A DNA stretch of 5,453 nt from an uncultured Clostridia bacterium (GTDB taxonomy: Bacteria; Bacillota; Clostridia; TANB77; CAG-508). Shown here in pieces: positions 1 through 4,055 of the stretch. Position 1 is the stretch's first letter. Each line of letters begins with the position of its first letter. Where the stretch lies: the NCBI GenBank assembly GCA_934140005.1, contig CAKPBB010000033.1, positions 1 through 5,453 of the forward strand. The letters run 5' to 3'. The position numbers and the translations under genes are program-made. Under the pieces are notes generated by a model. The model was not told the DNA's origin. It did no database searches and worked only from the letters and a program-made list of their open reading frames with translations.

Positions 1-1
1 T

Positions 2-121
2 TTTCATTCGACAAAAAATGTATAAATGTTGAAATATAAACGTTTTAGACTTTTTCAAGTATTCGTCAAGTACAGAAATTAAAGTATTTATAATTTCTAC
101 ACTTAAGGTTTTTTATTTCAT
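2..121 (-). other. possible 5' fragment of a further gene, perhaps with a broken start
   Basis: Reading the minus strand from 112 to the left edge gives 37 codons without a stop in one frame, while the other two minus frames have stops. The peptide begins KTLSVEIINTLISVLDEYL and has normal-looking composition. No usable start was found: an in-frame ATG sits at 121-119, but its third codon is a TAA stop (115-113), and no good ribosome binding site precedes it. A TTG at 58-56 is possible but also lacks an obvious ribosome binding site. It could be a real gene whose first codons are mutated, or chance in AT-rich DNA. I do not recognise a family. Confidence 0.2.
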
Positions 122-170
122 ATTTTTTACTTTTTGTTATCTTTTTTACCAATAGCTTTTAATTACAGCT

Positions 171-608
171 CTAGAGTTTGGAATTTTTTACTCTATTTTG
201 CATTTCTAATAAAATATTCATGGCTTGAATTGGTGTTATTTTTGATAAATCTGCTTTTTGAATTATCTGAAGAATTTCTAGATGCATCAAGTTACTACAT
301 TCACTATGTTGAGTATCTAGTTCATCGACTGTTACCTTCTTCTTTTTCTTAGTTACAGCTACTACTTCATAATCAATTCTTTTTAGTTGTAAAGCTTTTT
401 CATATCTTTCAAAATATTGTACAGGAAATTCACATTTTCTATATACATTTCCCATTTGTTTAACTACAAAACCAAATACCTCTTTCATTTTGTCTGCATC
501 TTCATTATATGATATATAGAAAACTCCATTTTCAAATATATACAATTTACTTGGATTTAAAAACTTTAACTCTTTAAATTTTTCAAATTTTGAATTGTGT
601 TTTCCCAT
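171..608 (-). CDS. stand-alone MutS domain I-like protein with MutS C-terminal-like tail
   Basis: This 145-residue protein resembles two separated parts of the mismatch repair protein MutS. Residues about 8-85 follow MutS domain I, the mismatch-recognition domain: a helix, then FENGVFY (25-31), EDA (36-38), a lysine-rich helix, FP (61-62), a second helix and YEVVAV (80-85). Residues 112-141 contain DLSKITPIQAMNILLEM, which resembles the extreme C-terminal helices of MutS (LTPxEALxxLYEL type). A short basic linker KKKKK (87-91) joins them. The connector, lever, clamp and ATPase domains are absent. The Phe of the MutS F-x-E wedge motif aligns with F30, but the Glu position holds I32. The start is supported by AGGA at 618-615 before ATG. 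It has its own promoter downstream of recN. By inference it binds DNA or acts as a MutS partner. Small MutS-like proteins are also known, from memory, as accessory genes of diversity-generating retroelements, but no reverse transcriptase is visible here. Family resemblance was judged by eye. Confidence 0.7.
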   Translation of the reverse strand: MGKHNSKFEKFKELKFLNPSKLYIFENGVFYISYNEDADKMKEVFGFVVKQMGNVYRKCEFPVQYFERYEKALQLKRIDYEVVAVTKKKKKVTVDELDTQHSECSNLMHLEILQIIQKADLSKITPIQAMNILLEMQNRVKNSKL

Positions 609-653
609 TCCATTTCCTTTTTGTTTTATATTTATTTAATTTTATTGTATTGA

Positions 654-663
654 TATGGCCATA
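654..663. promoter_or_regulatory. 10-bp perfect palindrome in the leader of the MutS-like gene
   Basis: TATGGCCATA is a perfect palindrome lying roughly 10-20 nt after the predicted transcription start of the MutS-like gene and about 45 nt before its ATG. Its GC core is unusual in this very AT-rich spacer. It could be an operator, but no regulator is identified. Confidence 0.25.
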
Positions 664-680
664 CTTTTTAAATCGCTTTT

Positions 681-709
681 AGTATACACAGTTTATTTTT
701 ATTTTTCAA
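681..709 (-). promoter_or_regulatory. sigma-A-type promoter for the MutS-like gene
   Basis: On the minus strand, TTGAAA (709-704) and TATACT (686-681) are separated by exactly 17 bp, close to the TTGACA/TATAAT consensus. The predicted start near 674 gives a leader of about 66 nt. Immediately upstream is an AT-rich tract with a perfect 14-bp palindrome, AAAATTTAAATTTT (715-728), which could act as an UP-like element. The recN-to-MutS-like spacer (609-877) shows no convincing recN terminator: the best hairpin (809-815 with 832-838) has a 16-nt loop and no U-tract. Some read-through from recN is therefore possible. Confidence 0.55.
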
Positions 710-877
710 ATTAAAAAATTTAAATTTTCAACATTTTAAAAGATACATTCATTGTCACTACAAGGTTTCAGCATTTTTTTCACTTTTTTTACTCTTGAAT
801 TATTACTTAAAAGTATTTTTTTAAACTTTTTTACTTTTTTCTTTTAATAAAATATTTATATTTCCTTGATTTTACTA

Positions 878-2518
878 TTATACAACTAATTTTAATTTTC
901 TTCCTCTTAGTTCTTTTGCATGATTTATAGAAGCTTCACTAATAGTTCCACTAGCTATCCTTGCAATTTCTTTTATTACTTCTTCTTCTGATAATAATTT
1001 AATTTTTGTAGCTGTTTTTTCATTTACAACTTCTTTTGAAATGTAATAATTATAGTCACCTTTAGCAGCTATACTTGCTTGATGAGTTACACAAATTACT
1101 TGATGCTTTTTAGAAATTGACTTCATTTTTTCTCCTGTACTATTAGCGGCAACACCACTAATTCCTGTATCTATCTCATCAAAAATCAAAACAGGTACTT
1201 TGTCTACATCTGCTAAAACATTTTTAATAGCAAGCATTATTCTTGACATTTCGCCACCAGAGGCAATTTTAGTAAGTGGTTTTGCCTCTTCTCCAACATT
1301 TGTTTTAATCATAAATTCCAGTTTATCTAATCCATCTTTATTAAAAACAGAAACTTCAAAATCCTCAAATTCAACACTAAATTTTGCATTTTTCATTTCT
1401 AAATCTTGTAATTCTTTATTGATTTGTTCTGATAAAGCTTTAGCATATTTTTCACGAATTTTATGTAATTCTAAAGCTATTTTTTTCATATCTTTTTCTA
1501 TTTTACTTTGCTTATTTTTAAGTTCTAATATATATTCATCTAAATTTTCTATCTGCTCTATTTCTATTGATTTCTCTTTTTCATAATTTAAAATTTCCTC
1601 TATTGTATTTCCATATTTTCTCTTTAAAGAATGTATTAAATCCCATCTTTCTTCAATTTCTTTTTGTTCTTCTTCATCAAAATACACATCTTCTCTATTA
1701 TTTGATATATCTCTGGCAGCCTCTTGTAGCTCATAGTAAGAATTTTTCAATTCACCAACTAATGTACCATATTCTTCTTTGTAGCTTTCAATTTTTTCCA
1801 TTGCTCTTATTGCCATATTCAAATTTTCAATTACATTTTCTGTAATTTGCATTTCTGCTTCTTGTAAATTATTTGCTATTTTTTCAGATGAACTAATTAG
1901 TTTTCTTTTTTCTTCGATTTCCTCTTCTTCTCCAATTTTCAAATCAGCATTTCTTATCTCTTCTACTTCGTATTTTAGTAAATCTAATTTTCTTTGTTTC
2001 TCTCTATCATCTCCATAGTTTTCATTTAAAGCTTTCTTTATTTCTTGATATTGTTTAAACAATTCTGTATATTGATTTTTTACATCTTTTATTTCTTTAT
2101 TTGCAAATCCATCTATAAGTTCAATATGTGTACTATTATCTAAAATTGATTGGCTATCATTTTGTCCATGTATATCTATTATATTTTTCATAAAATCTTT
2201 TAATTCGCTAACTGTTACAAGTCTCCCATTTATTTTGCATAAATTTTTTCCTTTTATATTCATTTCTCTAGAAACAATTACAGTATCCTCTTCAAAACCT
2301 TGCCCAGGTAAAAATAAACTCATTTCAACATAAGAACAACTTTCTCCTCTTCTAATCATTTCCTTTGAAAATCTACCACCAGCAATAATTTGCAAACTAT
2401 CTATAATTAAAGTTTTACCTGCACCAGTCTCACCTGTTAACACATTAAAACCTTCATTTAAGTTAATATTTATTTCATCTATAATACCTATATTTTTTAT
2501 ATGTAAACTTGTTATCAT
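878..2518 (-). CDS. recN: DNA repair protein RecN
   Basis: RecN is a cytoplasmic SMC-like ATPase that acts early at DNA double-strand breaks, holding DNA ends for recombination with RecA. The 546-residue product has the complete family layout: Walker A GETGAGKT (29-36), a HGQND motif (117-121), a long charged coiled-coil region (roughly 140-370), ABC signature SGGEMSR (420-426), Walker B VLIFDEID with D447/E448, H-loop VTHQ (H479), and the typical RecN tail IARIASGTISEASINHAKEL. The length is slightly short but normal for the family. I chose ATG at 2518-2516 because GGTGG (2528-2524) lies 5 nt before it and MITSLHIKNIGIIDE matches the usual RecN start. An in-frame TTG at 2530 would add four residues but has no spaced ribosome binding site. 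It has its own strong promoter and a possible SOS operator. Confidence 0.97.
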   Translation of the reverse strand: MITSLHIKNIGIIDEININLNEGFNVLTGETGAGKTLIIDSLQIIAGGRFSKEMIRRGESCSYVEMSLFLPGQGFEEDTVIVSREMNIKGKNLCKINGRLVTVSELKDFMKNIIDIHGQNDSQSILDNSTHIELIDGFANKEIKDVKNQYTELFKQYQEIKKALNENYGDDREKQRKLDLLKYEVEEIRNADLKIGEEEEIEEKRKLISSSEKIANNLQEAEMQITENVIENLNMAIRAMEKIESYKEEYGTLVGELKNSYYELQEAARDISNNREDVYFDEEEQKEIEERWDLIHSLKRKYGNTIEEILNYEKEKSIEIEQIENLDEYILELKNKQSKIEKDMKKIALELHKIREKYAKALSEQINKELQDLEMKNAKFSVEFEDFEVSVFNKDGLDKLEFMIKTNVGEEAKPLTKIASGGEMSRIMLAIKNVLADVDKVPVLIFDEIDTGISGVAANSTGEKMKSISKKHQVICVTHQASIAAKGDYNYYISKEVVNEKTATKIKLLSEEEVIKEIARIASGTISEASINHAKELRGRKLKLVV

Positions 2519-2563
2519 ACTAGCCACCAACCTTATAAATTAGATTTCATACTTTTCAAAACA

Positions 2564-2577
2564 CAAAAATATGTTTG
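2564..2577. promoter_or_regulatory. candidate LexA (SOS) box at recN
   Basis: CAAAAATATGTTTG matches the Gram-positive LexA/DinR consensus CGAACRNRYGTTYG at 12 of 14 positions by hand comparison. It lies just downstream of the recN -10 element, covering about +2 to +15, a place where LexA binding would block transcription. recN is a classic SOS gene in several bacteria. One half-site (GTTTG) is good and the other (CAAAA) is degenerate, so this is plausible but unproven in such AT-rich DNA. Confidence 0.4.
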
Positions 2578-2585
2578 CTGTAATT

Positions 2586-2613
2586 ATTATATACAAAAAC
2601 ATCTTTTTGTCAA
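2586..2613 (-). promoter_or_regulatory. sigma-A promoter for recN
   Basis: On the minus strand a perfect -35 TTGACA (2613-2608) and a perfect -10 TATAAT (2591-2586) are separated by 16 bp. The expected start near 2579 gives a leader of about 61 nt before the recN ATG. The promoter lies after the terminator of the YgiT gene, so recN is an independent transcription unit. Confidence 0.75.
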
Positions 2614-2649
2614 TACATTTGTTCTTTTTTTGTATTTCATTTTTCGACT

Positions 2650-2736
2650 TTTTTAGCAAAGTATGAAAAAATTGCACCTCAAAATGTTAGTTTTTCCAAC
2701 ATTCAAAGTGCAATTAAATCAATTTAATATATTCTA
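2650..2736. repeat. 87-bp direct repeat, copy 1 (after the YgiT gene)
   Basis: This segment matches 3342-3428 at 80 of 87 positions with no gaps (offset 692 bp). Similarity starts exactly at the TAG stop codon of the YgiT gene (2736-2734) and ends at 2650, just past the U-tract region. It contains an imperfect palindrome ATTAAATCAATTTAAT (2713-2728) and a terminator hairpin. Outside these limits the two copies do not align. Together with copy 2 it brackets the DUF4258/YgiT operon. Confidence 0.9.
2666..2714 (-). terminator. intrinsic terminator of the DUF4258/YgiT operon
   Basis: On the minus strand the hairpin pairs ATTGCAC with GTGCAAT at its base and AATGTTGG with CTAACATT at its top around an AAAAA loop. 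The middle is closed by U-G, U-A, U-G and G-U pairs and one bulged U. A run of six U follows (2671-2666). It lies about 20 bp after the YgiT stop codon. Confidence 0.8.
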
Positions 2737-2964
2737 AGCAACTTTCTCTGTATAGTTTATTACTGTAATTTCTGTTATTGCATTTCTAACTGAATTTACT
2801 AGTTTTTGTAATTGCTTTGCAACATCATCACTATATGAAATTTCTCCACATTGTTTACAAACTTTTGATGGTACATTTTTTATAATAATTATACAATTAT
2901 CAAGTTCTACCATAAAAGTAGTATTTTTTTCTTCCAATTCACCTTTACACATAAAACAATTCAT
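2734..2964 (-). CDS. YgiT-type zinc finger protein, probable antitoxin
   Basis: This 76-residue protein has two CxxC knuckles, C3/C6 and C36/C39, spaced as in the zinc-binding N-terminal domain of MqsA/YgiT antitoxins, with the VPSKVCKQCGE segment characteristic of the family. Residues 46-62 look helical. The DNA-binding HTH domain of full-length MqsA is missing, which is common for short YgiT-type proteins paired with DUF4258. It starts 1 bp after the stop of the DUF4258 gene. The ribosome binding site AAAGGAG lies inside the end of that gene, so the two are translationally coupled. By inference it neutralises the upstream protein. Its TAG stop is the first codon of the 87-bp repeat, so its C-terminal boundary coincides with a recombination-like junction. 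Confidence 0.85.
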   Translation of the reverse strand: MNCFMCKGELEEKNTTFMVELDNCIIIIKNVPSKVCKQCGEISYSDDVAKQLQKLVNSVRNAITEITVINYTEKVA

Positions 2965-2965
2965 T

Positions 2966-3289
2966 TTAGAAATTCTCCTTTCTTGTCTTTAAATCTGCAT
3001 TCCAATTAGAAATATCTGGATAATATGCTGTTATGATCCACAATTCATCATTTCCAATTCCGCACACAACATGTAAAACTCTATTATTTAAATTGATTCC
3101 ATACACTAAACAACTTGGATATGGATAATCATTTTCATATTCTTCTATGATTTCTCCTGTCAAAATAGCATTTTCTACATCTTCTTGATTTATATTTCTT
3201 TGAAGTAATCTTATTAAGACATGATTTGTCCATCTGATTTTTCTGCTATTTACTAATTGTTTTATAATATCTAAATTTATTGTACTCAT
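2966..3289 (-). CDS. DUF4258 domain protein, probable toxin of a toxin-antitoxin pair
   Basis: This 107-residue protein fits DUF4258: a basic N-terminal helix with TNHVLIRLLQRNI (21-33), EDVENAILTGEIIEEY (36-51), the DYPYPSCLVYG strand (54-64), LHVVCGI (72-78), then a closing ITAYYPD (86-92) followed by W96 and R103. This is the relE-like small fold found with YgiT partners. Gene order (DUF4258 first, zinc finger second) parallels mqsR-mqsA, where the first gene is an mRNA-cleaving toxin, but RNase activity here is inference. The ATG at 3289 is supported by AGAGG (3300-3296) six nt before it. It is the first gene of a two-gene unit bracketed by 87-bp repeats. Confidence 0.82.
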   Translation of the reverse strand: MSTINLDIIKQLVNSRKIRWTNHVLIRLLQRNINQEDVENAILTGEIIEEYENDYPYPSCLVYGINLNNRVLHVVCGIGNDELWIITAYYPDISNWNADLKTRKENF

Positions 3290-3307
3290 TTCTTACCTCT
3301 CATATTA

Positions 3308-3340
3308 TATGATATCATAATAACTATAAAATTACTACAA
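3308..3340 (-). promoter_or_regulatory. promoter region with palindromic operator candidate for the DUF4258/YgiT operon
   Basis: A perfect 12-bp palindrome TATGATATCATA (3308-3319) sits about 20 bp before the DUF4258 ATG. It contains a -10 candidate TATGAT (3319-3314), with a weak -35 TTGTAG (3340-3335) at 15 bp spacing. A second -10-like TATAAT at 3309-3304 would place the start inside the ribosome binding site, so it is less likely. Toxin-antitoxin operons are usually autoregulated at such palindromes, but this antitoxin has no HTH, so the regulator is unclear. Confidence 0.4.
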
Positions 3341-3341
3341 A

Positions 3342-3428
3342 TTTTTAGCAAAATGTAAAAAAATTGCACCTCAAAATGTTAGTTTTTCCAACATTCGAGA
3401 TGCAATTAAATCGATTTAATATATTCTA
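3342..3428. repeat. 87-bp direct repeat, copy 2 (after the rdgB-like gene)
   Basis: This is the partner of 2650-2736, with seven substitutions and no gaps. It begins with the TAG stop codon of the rdgB-like gene (3428-3426) and carries a perfect 16-bp palindrome ATTAAATCGATTTAAT (3405-3420) followed by the terminator hairpin. This copy has the better-paired hairpin, which suggests it may be the original and copy 1 the derived one. That direction is inference. Confidence 0.9.
3357..3406 (-). terminator. intrinsic terminator of the oxidoreductase/rdgB-like operon
   Basis: The minus-strand hairpin pairs ATTGCA/TGCAAT, then U-G, CTC/GAG, G-U with one bulged U, then AATGTTGG/CTAACATT around an AAAAA loop. 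About 19 pairs in total are followed by seven U (3363-3357). It lies 20 bp after the rdgB-like stop codon. Confidence 0.85.
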
Positions 3429-4043
3429 TATATTCTTTAATTTTTCAAGCATTTGCTTCATTGCTAATTCTCTATGATTATGAACTCTACTAAATTCTTC
3501 TTCATTCATATCTCCCATTGGTTTGTCAAAGCCATCTGGAATAAATACAGGGCTAAATGTAAGTCCACCTAGCCTTCCATGATTTAAAGCTATTTTTCCT
3601 TTACATTCTCCTCTAGCAACTATCTTTTTACCACTTGGAAGTATTGCTGTTAATACTGTTACAAATTTACATGTTCTATCTTCCATACTTTGATATGGTT
3701 TCATATTGTTCAATAATTTTGTGATATTTTCTATTTGAGTTGGGTGTTCACCAGCATATCTAGCTGTATATACTCCAGGTTCTCCATTTAATTTATCTAC
3801 ACAAAGTCCTGAATCATCTGTTAAAATGATTCTATCGTGTATATTATTTTTATCACAAAATTTCTTTATTGCATTTGCTTTTATTTCAGAATTTTCTTCA
3901 AAAGTTTTTCCATCTTCTATTATTTCTTCATTAAAATTTATATCTTTTAAAGAAATAATATCTACATCAAAATTGTTTAATTTGATAATCTCTTTCATTT
4001 GTTCTAATTTTGCAAGATTACCTGTTCCATATAAAAACTTCAT
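3426..4043 (-). CDS. RdgB/HAM1-family non-canonical purine NTP pyrophosphatase, divergent
   Basis: Members of this family hydrolyse XTP, ITP and dITP to monophosphate and pyrophosphate, keeping deaminated bases out of DNA and RNA. The 205-residue length is normal. Visible motifs are the phosphate-binding GTGNLAK (6-12), FEENSEIKA (48-56), the catalytic TDDSGL (75-80) and GEPGVYTARYAG (87-98). The base-pocket region is atypical: the usual GFGYDP reads GLTFSP (160-165), so the Asp is Ser164. The EEK lysine is Phe184, and SHR is NHR (189-191). Substrate choice may therefore differ, so I leave the symbol empty although rdgB is the nearest name. The ATG follows GGAG (4054-4051) at 7 nt spacing and only 12 bp after the oxidoreductase stop, indicating a shared transcript. 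Confidence 0.88.
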   Translation of the reverse strand: MKFLYGTGNLAKLEQMKEIIKLNNFDVDIISLKDINFNEEIIEDGKTFEENSEIKANAIKKFCDKNNIHDRIILTDDSGLCVDKLNGEPGVYTARYAGEHPTQIENITKLLNNMKPYQSMEDRTCKFVTVLTAILPSGKKIVARGECKGKIALNHGRLGGLTFSPVFIPDGFDKPMGDMNEEEFSRVHNHRELAMKQMLEKLKNI

Positions 4044-4055
4044 TTTCTCTCTCCA

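Noticed and set aside
134..352. Plus-strand open frame opposite the MutS-like gene
   Set aside because: It is antisense to a supported gene, has a low-complexity hydrophobic product typical of AT-rich shadows, and lacks a ribosome binding site.
171..608. The MutS-like gene as a decayed remnant of full-length mutS
   Set aside because: It has an intact frame, ribosome binding site and promoter, and contains both the first domain and the final helices in a compact joined form with no trace of central domains nearby.
609..877. Template repeat or non-coding RNA of a diversity-generating retroelement in the recN/MutS-like spacer
   Set aside because: No matching variable repeat, reverse transcriptase or stable RNA structure is visible. 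The stretch is mostly homopolymeric A/T runs plus the promoter.
1200..1845. Two plus-strand open frames opposite recN
   Set aside because: They are fully antisense to the conserved recN coding region, with Ser/Phe/Leu-rich products as expected for reverse reading of its Lys/Glu-rich coiled coil.
2519..2530. Upstream TTG as the recN start
   Set aside because: It would add only four residues not seen in RecN and has no spaced ribosome binding site, whereas the ATG at 2518 does.
2614..2625. GAACAAATGTAT upstream of the recN -35 as a LexA box
   Set aside because: Only one half-site matches GAAC-N4-GTTC, and the site at 2564-2577 is better placed and a better match.
2650..3428. The repeats as ends of an insertion sequence or as a CRISPR array
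   Set aside because: There is no transposase between them, they are direct repeats without terminal inverted repeats, and two copies 692 bp apart with genes between do not make a CRISPR array.
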